Shown piece after piece: positions 53,293-61,554 of a DNA stretch of 64,000 bases. Under the pieces are notes generated by a model that searched no databases, had not been told where the DNA came from, and saw only the letters and a program-made list of their open reading frames with translations. Made by a program: the position numbers and the translations under genes. This stretch comes from Paenibacillus segetis (lineage in GTDB: Bacteria > Bacillota > Bacilli > Paenibacillales > Paenibacillaceae): the NCBI RefSeq assembly GCF_014639155.1, contig NZ_BMFT01000001.1:2418001-2482000 (forward strand), written 5' to 3'. Numbering within the stretch: position 1 is the stretch's first letter; each line of letters opens with the position of its first letter.

Positions 53293-54039
53293 TTACCGTA
53301 CTTCACTTCTCAAGGTTTGATAAACTATTACCGCTAGACAGACAACCATTAGAATCCCATTTTCCCAGATCATCTGAAACATCGATAAACCACTTGTCGA
53401 ATCGTCATACCACATAAATGGAAAGATAGGTCCACCAAATGGCAGACTATCTAAATAGCTGGTTTCTACCAAATATAAAAGAACAAACATAAAGATGATG
53501 GAGGTGGCAATAGGTACTATTATATTTCGACTAATCATTCCAATAAGAAAAAATAACGGAACGAGTGCTACTTGAAAGAGATAAGATATGAAGCCATTCA
53601 TCAAATTATCAATTAAGTTATGTCCAGGAATCCACTCGCCTTTCACTATCATAATCAGAACATGACTAATGATGGTATCGATGAGGTTATATCCAAGCAA
53701 AAATAACGCGATTAAGATTAATTTTGCAGTAATAATAGTTAGTCGATGCACGGGATAGGTAAATAGAACGTTTAGCGTGTTGTCTCCGTGTTCCCGAACC
53801 CAAGCATAAGAAGATACGATCGCGATGACTAATAGACCAGCTATAAGTATAGATATAATCTTTTCGTTTTCGAGATAATCCGTCCAATTCAGTAAGCTCC
53901 GATCCTTTAGCGCCTTGAAATCCATGTCTGATATTTTTATTAGAAAGAATAGAATAGGACATAGTAATGCTAGACTAATCGTTACTCCAAACGCCGCAGA
54001 CTTTCTCATTTTCCGCCATTCACAATATAAGACTTCTAG
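53293..54039 (-). CDS. ABC-2 type permease of a Bcr-like peptide exporter
   Basis: 248 residues with six hydrophobic helices and no large loops, typical of BcrB/ABC2_membrane-type permeases; EVLYCEWRKMRKSAAF is the cytoplasmic N-end. ATG 54039 overlaps the ATPase stop by four bases and has GGGGAG 7 bases before; the frame is open another 57 bases upstream but that lies inside the ATPase gene. It forms the pore of the transporter with the ATPase at 54036. Likely exports or releases a membrane-active peptide such as bacitracin, given the two-component system upstream. Confidence 0.88.
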   Translation of the reverse strand, partial: LEVLYCEWRKMRKSAAFGVTISLALLCPILFFLIKISDMDFKALKDRSLLNWTDYLENEKIISILIAGLLVIAIVSSYAWVREHGDNTLNVLFTYPVHRLTIITAKLILIALFLLGYNLIDTIISHVLIMIVKGEWIPGHNLIDNLMNGFISYLFQVALVPLFFLIGMISRNIIVPIATSIIFMFVLLYLVETSYLDSLPFGGPIFPFMWYDDSTSGLSMFQMIWENGILMVVCLAVIVYQTLRSEVR

Positions 54040-54947
54040 CATTTCTGATCTCCCCCCGTCAATTTGAGAAAATGATCCTCTAGCGATTCGGAACAAAGTG
54101 AGATTTCGTTGACGATAACTCCGCCCTCTTGCAAGGCCTTATTAATCATTCCAGTGTCCTCTAATTGTTCATATATGCGAATACATCCCTTTTCCCAAAC
54201 CGTATAATCCCTAATATGTAATTGTTGTTCCAACAACCATGTCGCTCGTCCATCATCGTTCACCCTAATTTCAGCGTAGGTTCGAGTCCGGCGTTGCAAC
54301 TCAGCATAATCAAGCTGTTCGATCATTTTTCCACCATGAATAATCCCAATACGATTCACCATCTGTCCAATCTCACCCAATATATGACTGGAAATCAAGA
54401 TAGTCATCGACCGTTTATTTCGCAATTCTAGTAACAATTCACGTATGTCTCGAATCCCCTTTGGGTCTAAACCGTTCACCGGTTCGTCTAGAATCAGACA
54501 GTCAGGTCGATGTAACAATGCCCTCGCGATCCCTAACCTCTGTTTTGTTCCTAAAGATAATTTACCAACCTTCTGATTGCCCATTCCTTCCATACCCACC
54601 AGTTTCAGATGTTCATTTATAGTATGAATGTCCGTAACACCACACATCCGTCTATGAATGTCCAAATGCTCGTGAACCGTAAGATTAGGATAGAATCCCG
54701 GCGTTTCAATTAGCGAACCGATCCGACTGAACGTTGCAGTTGTTGGTTTCTCATCGAACCATTCTATAGTTCCTCGCAAAGGCTTAACCAATCCAAGCAA
54801 CATCCGAAATACCGTCGTTTTCCCAGCCCCATTTTGTCCTAGAAAACCATAAATATCTCCAGGTTCTACTGCTAAATTTACATCCTCAACAATCAACCTT
54901 GTGCCATACTTCTTCGTCAATCCATAGCTCCTAAGTATATATTTCAT
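54036..54947 (-). CDS. BcrA-like ABC ATPase
   Basis: 303 residues. Walker A GQNGAGKTT at about 38-46; signature LSLGTKQRLG replaces SGG with SLG, as is common in the BcrA/lantibiotic immunity family; Walker B is CLILDEPVNGLDP and the H-loop ISSHILGE. The last 90 residues form the family's C-terminal extension. A G8 run (54954-54961) acts as ribosome binding site, and a terminator-like hairpin stands 35 bases upstream (54982-55016). Confidence 0.92.
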   Translation of the reverse strand: MKYILRSYGLTKKYGTRLIVEDVNLAVEPGDIYGFLGQNGAGKTTVFRMLLGLVKPLRGTIEWFDEKPTTATFSRIGSLIETPGFYPNLTVHEHLDIHRRMCGVTDIHTINEHLKLVGMEGMGNQKVGKLSLGTKQRLGIARALLHRPDCLILDEPVNGLDPKGIRDIRELLLELRNKRSMTILISSHILGEIGQMVNRIGIIHGGKMIEQLDYAELQRRTRTYAEIRVNDDGRATWLLEQQLHIRDYTVWEKGCIRIYEQLEDTGMINKALQEGGVIVNEISLCSESLEDHFLKLTGGDQKC

Positions 54948-54953
54948 TTCACG

Positions 54954-54961
54954 CCCCCCCC
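54954..54961 (-). repeat. Homopolymeric G8 tract in the ATPase ribosome binding site
   Basis: Eight G on the mRNA strand directly before CGTGAAATG, serving as the Shine-Dalgarno of the BcrA-like gene. The same design (G10) precedes the gene at 15365-16243. Confidence 0.75.
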
Positions 54962-54981
54962 ATTTTATTGTTTGAAATCAA

Positions 54982-55016
54982 AAAGGATGATGCTATAATC
55001 CTACAGCTTCATCCTT
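54982..55016 (-). terminator. Terminator or attenuator between the two-component genes and the ABC genes
   Basis: On the minus strand AAGGATGAAGCT pairs with AGCATCATCCTT (one mismatch) around a 10-base loop, then TTTTGATTT. It stands between the histidine kinase stop (55070) and the ATPase start (54947), and its 5' arm contains a mini-ORF ATG AAG CTG TAG preceded by GAAGGAG. Confidence 0.75.
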
Positions 55017-55069
55017 AACTCCTTCATTCAATTACCTTACATCTATCTTAAATAATTTCCCATATAGGA

Positions 55070-56011
55070 TTAGATTTTGAGCGAAGATTTGGGTAAAGTG
55101 AAGAAGAAAGAAGTCCTTACATTCGGTAGAGATGTTCCCCACAATTTGCCCCCTTGTTTGGTTGCAAGCTCCATGGCAATAGCTAGTCCCAATCCGCTAC
55201 CTTTTACAGGCCCATTTCGAGAGGAGTCCACTGTATATAATCTATCAAAAATATGAAGCAAATGATCCTCTGATATTCCCGGCCCCTTGTCCCAAATCTC
55301 GATGAGCACCTCATCCTCTCTTTGGGACAAAGTTAAACCAATAACACCGCCAGCCGCTCCATACTTTAAGCTGTTAGACAATAAATTCCCAAGAATTCGT
55401 TCCACTGAGATTCTGTCAGTGCTCACAATCAAATCATTATCCGGGAAGCAAACTTCTCCCTTCGTTCCAGCATCCTCAATCTGCGGAATGTAAGATAACC
55501 ATATCTCTTTTATCATAGCACTCAAATTGATCTCAGATCGTCGAAGTCCTACCTCATCGTCGTCCAATTTGGCAAGCTGGAAGAATGACTCTGTAAGCTC
55601 ATATAATCTATTAGACTTTTGCCATATGATTTCGGTATATTGTTCCCTTTCTACCTCAGAAATGCTAGTGTCCTTTCGCAAAACCTCTAGATAACCAAGT
55701 ACAGAAGTCAGAGGCGTTCGCAAATCATGAGAGATATTAGTAATCAATTTCTTTCTGGCACTCTCAGATTTATGAAACTCCATTTCCGTCAGCTGAAACT
55801 GATCTAGTAAACCATTAATTTCGCTTGTTAAACGCTGAAATGAACGATCTCGCGAGTGTGATCGAATACGAACGTTCCGGCTACCTTCTCTGGTCTGCCG
55901 TAAAGATGCAGCAACCTTATCCATCCGTTTGCTGGTACAATACAACACTACTATGATGCTTAAGATACTCAACAACACGGACAAGAAAACAGCTAATCCT
56001 ATGCTTATCAT
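55070..56011 (-). CDS. Sensor histidine kinase with a single N-terminal anchor
   Basis: 313 residues. One membrane helix (3-26) is followed directly by a HAMP-like region and the kinase core: ITNISHDLRTPLTSVLGY (phospho-His), LLSNSLKYGAAGG (N-box), IWDKGPGI and GSGLGLAIAME. The lack of a sensor domain fits the BcrS type, in which the partner transporter or membrane state supplies the signal. The start overlaps the regulator stop by four bases. It is 122 bases and one hairpin away from the transporter genes. Confidence 0.9.
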   Translation of the reverse strand: MISIGLAVFLSVLLSILSIIVVLYCTSKRMDKVAASLRQTREGSRNVRIRSHSRDRSFQRLTSEINGLLDQFQLTEMEFHKSESARKKLITNISHDLRTPLTSVLGYLEVLRKDTSISEVEREQYTEIIWQKSNRLYELTESFFQLAKLDDDEVGLRRSEINLSAMIKEIWLSYIPQIEDAGTKGEVCFPDNDLIVSTDRISVERILGNLLSNSLKYGAAGGVIGLTLSQREDEVLIEIWDKGPGISEDHLLHIFDRLYTVDSSRNGPVKGSGLGLAIAMELATKQGGKLWGTSLPNVRTSFFFTLPKSSLKI

Positions 56012-56703
56012 AGTTCACCCAATTTGTAACCGATCCCTCTCACCGTCTTGATTATGGACGGCTGTTCCGGTACATCTTCAATTTTTCCTCGCAGCCTGCT
56101 AATATGTACCATGACCGTATTGTCGCCTTCCACAATTTGATCATTCCATATATTAAGATATAGATTTTCCTTAGTGAATACTTTACGTGGATGTGTCATG
56201 AATAACTCAAGTAACTGATATTCTTTAGCTGTTAACGAAAGATGATGTCCCTTTTTTGTCACGAGACATTGTTCTCGATCTAAAGTAATGTCGCCTATAT
56301 ATAACAAAGACATTTGCTCATGCTCTAGAGAGGGTTTGTAGTATTCATTCCGTCTCAAATGAGCCTTGACTCTAGCCATTAGTTCAAATACGCTAAAGGG
56401 TTTGGTGACATAGTCATCTGCGCCGCAACCAAGTCCTATAATCTTATCCGTTTCTTCCCCTTTGGCAGTTAAAATAAGGACTGGTATTGTACTGTGTTCC
56501 CTAAGCCTTCTCAACACTTCAAATCCATCGATCATTGGCAGCATCAAATCAAGGATGACCAAGTCATAGCTACTACTCTCAATACACACCATCGCTTGCC
56601 GACCGTCAAAAGCCTGCTCACTCATAATGCCTTCTTTGCCCAGATAAATACTTATTAACTGGTTAATCTCCACATCATCTTCCACGACGAGAACTCTTGC
56701 CAT
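56008..56703 (-). CDS. OmpR-family response regulator of the Bcr-like module
   Basis: 231 residues. The receiver has EDD at 8-10, D52 in VILDLMLPMIDGF and K in YVTKPFSV; the C-terminal winged helix includes LSLTAKEYQLLELFMTHP and VMVHISRLRGKIED. I use ATG 56703, since GAAGGGA lies 9 bases upstream; the in-frame ATG 9 bases earlier would be almost on top of it. First gene of the RR-HK-ATPase-permease block that resembles bacitracin and lantibiotic resistance loci. Confidence 0.9.
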   Translation of the reverse strand: MARVLVVEDDVEINQLISIYLGKEGIMSEQAFDGRQAMVCIESSSYDLVILDLMLPMIDGFEVLRRLREHSTIPVLILTAKGEETDKIIGLGCGADDYVTKPFSVFELMARVKAHLRRNEYYKPSLEHEQMSLLYIGDITLDREQCLVTKKGHHLSLTAKEYQLLELFMTHPRKVFTKENLYLNIWNDQIVEGDNTVMVHISRLRGKIEDVPEQPSIIKTVRGIGYKLGEL

Positions 56704-56764
56704 ACTTGCCATTCCCTTCAGAAATCAACTTCTGCATACTTTTCAAGCTCGCCTTGATAATAAT

Positions 56765-57178
56765 TTACTTCTTCCCCGAAATCTTACCCATCAAAAAAAC
56801 GAGCAATTGCTGGTTATGGGTTGATATTTTGTCTAATACTCCGCTCAAATAGGTATTACGGAGTTCAATGCCACGCTGTGACTCCTCATGGCCTTTATCC
56901 GTAATCGACACCCACACGATACGTCGATCACTTTCATCACGATCTCTTCGAATCAACTCAACTCGTTCCATCCGATCTAGCAACATCGTTACAGCTGCTG
57001 GAGTCGTGGATAGGAACGGAATCAAATCAGATGGCTTAAGACTTCCTTGTTGCTCCAACACTTCAAGCACAGCCAATTGCGAAGTTGTTAATGTCGGTGC
57101 TAAGTTTAATTCCATATGGCTCTGATAATCCTTATAGAGAATATCCAATTGTCGGGCAAATTCAACAGTATGCAACAT
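56765..57178 (-). CDS. MarR family regulator
   Basis: 137 residues. The winged helix is SLKPSDLIPFLSTTPAAVTML with the wing around DRDESDRRIVWVSIT. The N- and C-terminal helices form the dimer interface. It lies 53-61 bases upstream of the response regulator on the same strand, so it could be expressed with the module or control something else; no inverted repeat was clear in its promoter. RBS AAGGTGG precedes the ATG. Confidence 0.85.
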   Translation of the reverse strand: MLHTVEFARQLDILYKDYQSHMELNLAPTLTTSQLAVLEVLEQQGSLKPSDLIPFLSTTPAAVTMLLDRMERVELIRRDRDESDRRIVWVSITDKGHEESQRGIELRNTYLSGVLDKISTHNQQLLVFLMGKISGKK

Positions 57179-57629
57179 GCTCGCCCACCTTCATCGTATA
57201 ATTTATGACATAAACAATTCGCCACCTCTACATAAAAATCCTGCATAGTCCCAAATTAATCCATATGTTGCGGAAGTCTACTCGTCAAAATTCGAAGAAT
57301 AATCCATCACTAAGTAAAACAATGATGGGGTGAATGTATACCGAAGAGATAGTTAGGTAAAGGGGAGCATTTAGGGGATGTGATCCAGTATGTTCAAAAC
57401 TGGGCAGAACGAGTTGCAGTAAGCAATTCGCCATATCAAAGAGAATTATCGAAACGAATGGAGTTTACCCGGGGACAATCTTAATTAATCCATGCCCACA
57501 TATCTTTAGAAATGAAGAGGTCAGTGAAGATGTCATATCCTCAGATTATTTTGTGGGCTATGGATTTAAGAAGAATTCAGTGCACTTGCAGCAAGCTATT
57601 ATCCTATATTGCATGGGGATTCATTTAGA
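57179..57629. other. Intergenic stretch with possible degraded coding sequence
   Basis: 451 bases between MarR and ilvE. On the plus strand between about 57390 and 57629, protein-like frames run into each other: one frame reads AIRHIKENYRNEW and continues, after a single shift near 57476, as NPCPHIFRNEEVSEDVISSD. A stop lies in the first part. This may be a decayed small gene, but I cannot name it. No RNA or operon element was seen. Confidence 0.35.
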
Positions 57630-58700
57630 TTACTTAACTTTAAAAGCCCAATTGTGAGAGTCTTCAAGTTGTCCACGCTGCAAGGCTGTAATTGTATCAT
57701 AGAGCCTTTGGGATAATTCACCTGTTTTTCCACCAGAAATCTCTATATTCAAGTCACCTAAACTCAACGATCCTATTGGTGATATTACAGCGGCCGTACC
57801 CGTGCCGAAGGCTTCCTCAAGCAGCCCTTGAGCGCTAGCCTCGAATAATTCCTCTACCGAGATCACTCTTTCAATAACTGGATATCCCCAATCCTGTAGT
57901 AAAGTAATGACAGAATCGCGGGTGACCCCTGGTAGGATACTTCCTGTCAATGCAGGAGTAATGATCTCCCCATTTACTTTAAAAAATACATTCATACTTC
58001 CGACTTCTTCGATATATTTGTGTTCTTTTCCGTCTAACCATAGAACTTGAGAGAACCCTTTCGTCTTCGCAACTTCCTGAGCCTTGATCCCTGATGCATA
58101 GTTTCCAGATGTCTTTACTTCTCCTGTCCCACCACGAACCGCGCGCACGAATTGTTGCTCCACATATATCGAAACCGGATGTATCCCCTCAGGGTAATAG
58201 GCACCTACAGGTGACAGAATAACCATGAACTTATATTCCTTAGAAGCTCTAACACCAAGTGCCGGCTCAGTAGCAATCATGAACGGCCGAATATAGAGTG
58301 CATTCTCTTCCCCATCAGGTATCCATTCCTGATCAATTTCAACTAGCTTAGCAATGGCCTCTAGCACAAATTGAGTATCCACTTGCGGCATACTCATTCT
58401 TTCACAGGAGTTATTTAACCGCTGTAAATTCATATCGGGTCGGAACATTACAATCTCTTCTTGGGGTGTACGGTAAGCTTTCATCCCCTCAAATACCTCT
58501 TGCCCATAATGAAGTACCATAGCTGAAGGATCTAGAGCTATCGGTCCATATGGAACAATTCGAGCATCATGCCATCCGTTCTCATCGGTATAGTCCATAA
58601 TAAACATATGGTCTGTAAAATATTTTCCAAAACCCAATTTGTCACTTGCCGGTTTGTCTTTTCGATTATCACTAAGGTTAATCTTCAGTTCACTCATCAT
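57630..58700 (-). CDS. ilvE: Branched-chain amino acid aminotransferase
   Basis: 356 residues, class IV PLP aminotransferase of the longer (BCAT2-like) type. The pattern YGQEVFEGMKAYRTP, the PLP lysine in GEVKTSGNYASGI and the later EVGSMNVFFKVNGEI and LPGVTRDSVITLL are clear. It interconverts valine, leucine and isoleucine with their keto acids, using glutamate/2-oxoglutarate, in the cytosol. ATG 58700 or the next ATG 58697 could be the start; GGGAGG is 6-9 bases before. No T-box leader was found upstream. It lies alone, next to a LysR gene in opposite orientation. Confidence 0.95.
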   Translation of the reverse strand: MMSELKINLSDNRKDKPASDKLGFGKYFTDHMFIMDYTDENGWHDARIVPYGPIALDPSAMVLHYGQEVFEGMKAYRTPQEEIVMFRPDMNLQRLNNSCERMSMPQVDTQFVLEAIAKLVEIDQEWIPDGEENALYIRPFMIATEPALGVRASKEYKFMVILSPVGAYYPEGIHPVSIYVEQQFVRAVRGGTGEVKTSGNYASGIKAQEVAKTKGFSQVLWLDGKEHKYIEEVGSMNVFFKVNGEIITPALTGSILPGVTRDSVITLLQDWGYPVIERVISVEELFEASAQGLLEEAFGTGTAAVISPIGSLSLGDLNIEISGGKTGELSQRLYDTITALQRGQLEDSHNWAFKVK

Positions 58701-58815
58701 TCATTTCCTCCCACGTCATGTTACTTTAATATTACTATATACATCTACGATCCATTGTTCAATATTATAATATCAATTATAATCATAGCTTCTGGCTATG
58801 GTGATCATCAACACA

Positions 58816-58847
58816 AAGAGCCCCACCAACCTAAGTCAGCGGAGCTC
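58816..58847 (-). terminator. Terminator of the YjcZ-type gene
   Basis: On the minus strand AGAGCTCCGCT pairs with GGTGGGGCTCT imperfectly around a 10-base loop, followed by TTGTGTTG. It begins 24 bases after the stop at 58871. Confidence 0.7.
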
Positions 58848-58870
58848 TGTACAAATGAATTATTAACTAA

Positions 58871-58966
58871 TTAGATACATGCTCTGGAAACGATAACAAG
58901 AAGAATGAACAAGACCAAAATTACTCCAGTTGATGTCCATAATCCAACTCCGCCTAATTCGCCCAT
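58871..58966 (-). CDS. YjcZ-type sporulation membrane peptide
   Basis: 31 residues: MGELGGVGLWTSTGVILVLF followed by ILLVIVSRACI. It has a Gly-rich start and a single hydrophobic helix of the I-L-V-L-F-I-L-L-V-I-V type, which marks the YjcZ/YtrH-like tiny sporulation protein family found in Bacillales spores. GAAGGGA is 6-12 bases before ATG 58966 and a terminator follows, supporting a real gene. It would insert into the forespore or spore membrane; its exact role is not known. Confidence 0.72.
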   Translation of the reverse strand: MGELGGVGLWTSTGVILVLFILLVIVSRACI

Positions 58967-59170
58967 GTGTATCCCTTCTTTTTTCAGCTTACATTTCATC
59001 CTATTCTAATGTAGCTATATCGACAGGGCTTCTTGTACTACACTAGGCTTATTATACTGTCTAAATTATCAGAGCTTGTATTAACAAAAACAAACCCGTT
59101 GTTTATATAGACTTTTGGCATCATAATATCTATTATCATAGTTATTAACAATGAATGGAGCTGATACTCC

Positions 59171-60067
59171 TTGGAACATCGATTGTTAGAATATTTTGTA
59201 GCGGTTGGCGAAGAGCTACACTTTACTAAGGCTGCAGAAAAATTAAATATATCCCAACCTACGCTCAGTCAACAGATCCGTATACTGGAGCAAGAAATGG
59301 GAACACCTTTGTTTCATCGTTCAGGTAAGAAGAACTATTTGACGCAAGCAGGACATATCCTGATGGAACATGCACGTCGAGTGTTTCACGAAATAGATCA
59401 AGCGAAATTAGAAATAAATGAATTGGCGGGAATGAAGCGTGGCAAGTTGACCCTCGGTTGCTCGGGTAATCATTTGCTCCTGAATACACTCATTTCTTTT
59501 CACCGACAATTTCCTGGAATTGAGCTGACTATAACCGAATTGGCTACTGAGGAAACCTGTGAAGGATTACTACATAATAAACTTGATCTAGGTGTTGTTT
59601 TCTTACCCATAAAACACGAACAACTAGTAAGCACTGCACTTTATAACGAAGAACTGGTACTCGCCGTCTCATCTCTTCATCCTTACGCCCAATTGGCAAG
59701 CATCCGTTTGGAACAACTTTCTGAGCTTCCACTCATATTATTTCCACATAAATTTCTAGTTCGCCAAATACTCGATTCTGCTTGTGCGGAAATAGGCATC
59801 ACATTACACCCCATCTTAGAATTATCCACCATGGAGTCCCAGTGGCAAATCGCTACGCAAAATATCGGAGGTACTGTGCTTCCAGCAACTTACGCCGGTA
59901 CTATAAGAGACGAGCGAATCGTTATCGTTCCACTAGCCAAACCCACCCCACAGAAAAGCGTCGGAATCGTTCATCGCAGAGATATGTACATGGACTCAGT
60001 CACAATGGCATTCATTGATCATTTGACTCGAAATAATAGTTTTGGGGCAAGCGCCGTGTCTAGTTAA
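59171..60067 (+). CDS. LysR family transcriptional regulator
   Basis: 298 residues from TTG 59171 (GGAG 10 bases upstream is the only site). Residues 1-60 are the LysR helix-turn-helix (YFVAVGEELHFTKAAEKLNI, then QPTLSQQIRILEQEMG), and the effector domain starts near 88 (RGKLTLGCSGNHLL). The inducer is unknown. Similar regulators control nitrogen or amino acid metabolism or efflux genes; no divergently transcribed partner close by gives a clue (YjcZ is 205 bases away). Confidence 0.9.
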   Translation: MEHRLLEYFVAVGEELHFTKAAEKLNISQPTLSQQIRILEQEMGTPLFHRSGKKNYLTQAGHILMEHARRVFHEIDQAKLEINELAGMKRGKLTLGCSGNHLLLNTLISFHRQFPGIELTITELATEETCEGLLHNKLDLGVVFLPIKHEQLVSTALYNEELVLAVSSLHPYAQLASIRLEQLSELPLILFPHKFLVRQILDSACAEIGITLHPILELSTMESQWQIATQNIGGTVLPATYAGTIRDERIVIVPLAKPTPQKSVGIVHRRDMYMDSVTMAFIDHLTRNNSFGASAVSS

Positions 60068-60087
60068 ATTGGAATAATCGCCCGAAT

Positions 60088-60121
60088 AGCCTTGAAACAG
60101 TCTAGTTTCAAGGCTCTATTT
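60088..60121 (+). terminator. Terminator after the LysR gene
   Basis: AGCCTTGAAAC and GTTTCAAGGCT are exact complements over a 6-base loop, followed by CTATTT. It is 21 bases beyond the stop. Confidence 0.85.
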
Positions 60122-60148
60122 CATAGCTTTATGTATCGATTGGAAGTT

Positions 60149-60679
60149 TCATTTTATGAATATACTATGCTTATCTACTTCCAGCGCGCTCGATGTCAGA
60201 TTAATGGCTAACTCCTCCAGTGCGGATAGGCTTGCCATAATACAGATTATATATAGTAGTACAGAAACTTGTAAGAAAGGCATTAATAATGGAAAGATGA
60301 ACATCATCATACCTGTTATCTTGTTCCCATAAGTATGAAGAATAGCAAAGGACTTATATTTCATCAGAACAATAACTATCGATGATACTCGAATCAAACC
60401 AATAACAATAATCCAAATAACAATAACTTTTGTAAGATGAACAATTGGATACAATATGACGAATAACACAATGGTCATAATCAAGTCTGCTACAGTATCA
60501 AGCTTAGCGCCAAGCCTACTCGATACTCCTGTCCTTCTAGCAATATATCCATCCAACATATCACTTAACCCGCAAGCAATATACAAAACATAGAAAACAA
60601 TGCTTAATGGCTTAACAACTAATAAAACTAAAGATAACAGCATTCTACTAAACGATAAGAAATTAGGAATGGATTTCAT
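60149..60679 (-). CDS. CDP-alcohol phosphatidyltransferase (PgsA-like)
   Basis: 176 residues with about five hydrophobic helices. The family motif D-x2-D-G-x2-A-R-x8-G-x3-D-x3-D is complete in DMLDGYIARR followed by GAKLDTVAD. It joins an alcohol to a CDP-diacylglycerol; the alcohol could be glycerol-3-phosphate, serine or another. The second gene of an overlapping pair with the VOC-type gene (four-base overlap). Confidence 0.88.
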   Translation of the reverse strand: MKSIPNFLSFSRMLLSLVLLVVKPLSIVFYVLYIACGLSDMLDGYIARRTGVSSRLGAKLDTVADLIMTIVLFVILYPIVHLTKVIVIWIIVIGLIRVSSIVIVLMKYKSFAILHTYGNKITGMMMFIFPLLMPFLQVSVLLYIICIMASLSALEELAINLTSSALEVDKHSIFIK

Positions 60680-61422
60680 CGATTTCGGATAAGCAGATTG
60701 CCTAGCTCTATTTTCGTACCAGCGTGCGCTTGATTATTACATTCTAAGATGACCTCGACTCTATAGGTGCCGGAGTTAATAAATCGAATCGTTTGATTTC
60801 CAAGGCTAACCGTTAATACATCATCTTGTTCATCATAATCATCGAACAAAGCATATACGATTTCCTTGTCACCCTTAGTTAACTCACCGTATATAATGAC
60901 TTCGGAAATTCCCTCAATGCCGTTCTCTCGACTATTAGGAACCATATATTGTTCCATATAGTTCTTTGACTTCTCATCATTTAGTTGTTGGAGAAAAAAC
61001 TGAAAGGGTACCCCTTTAAATTCAGGCAAGTAGGAGTTCCGCCAAGGCATCGTCTTATTCAGAAGATTGAAGAACCAGCGGAATTTCAAAGGCTCAGGCG
61101 CAGAGACAGGAATATGATGGCGAAGAAGCTTGTGGTAGGTCTCATCAATATTCTCAACTTCTAATCCAAAACCAATCAAGCCTCTATGCCCAGCAAGATA
61201 TTTAGTAGTCCAATCTGCAATCCATCCCCCGCCATCTTTCGTTTTGATTCTCACTAGCTCAAAATACTCATGTCCAATCCATATATTCGACACCTTGAAT
61301 CCCTTAGTACCTTTTCCCCATTTAGGCTTATAAGGCAGTCCTATCGCATGAATTCTACTGATTATGTTGTTATCTTCTTGTATGGACTTATCAACATTGA
61401 CTACTAAATGATCAATCTTCAA
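60676..61422 (-). CDS. VOC-family (glyoxalase-like) protein
   Basis: 248 residues. It starts KIDHLVVNVDKSIQED, and contains KWGKGTKGFKVSNIWIGHEYFELVR and GFGLEVENIDET, which fits the Glyoxalase_3-like VOC fold with two beta-alpha-beta modules per half. Metal-binding residues are not certain. The reaction is unknown. It overlaps and precedes the CDP-alcohol phosphatidyltransferase, so the two may act on related lipid or alcohol metabolites, but that is inference. Confidence 0.72.
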   Translation of the reverse strand: MKIDHLVVNVDKSIQEDNNIISRIHAIGLPYKPKWGKGTKGFKVSNIWIGHEYFELVRIKTKDGGGWIADWTTKYLAGHRGLIGFGLEVENIDETYHKLLRHHIPVSAPEPLKFRWFFNLLNKTMPWRNSYLPEFKGVPFQFFLQQLNDEKSKNYMEQYMVPNSRENGIEGISEVIIYGELTKGDKEIVYALFDDYDEQDDVLTVSLGNQTIRFINSGTYRVEVILECNNQAHAGTKIELGNLLIRNR

Positions 61423-61510
61423 ATGAACACCTCTCCATCGTTATGTACATTAAAATATATTAATTGTTGATATAGTGCAATCACAATCATTTTTCTCACA
61501 AATAAAAAAA

Positions 61511-61547
61511 GGCCTAGATAAACGGTTTATGCCGCTTACCTAGGCGT
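61511..61547 (-). terminator. Terminator of parC
   Basis: On the minus strand GCCTAGGTAA pairs with TTTATCTAGGC around a GC-rich loop, then CTTTTTTT. It lies about 10 bases after the stop at 61555. Confidence 0.88.
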
Positions 61548-61554
61548 AAATTTA

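Noticed and set aside
58701..58870. A T-box leader for ilvE
   Set aside because: No T-box sequence, specifier stem or antiterminator is visible; the strong hairpin present belongs to the short YjcZ-type gene.
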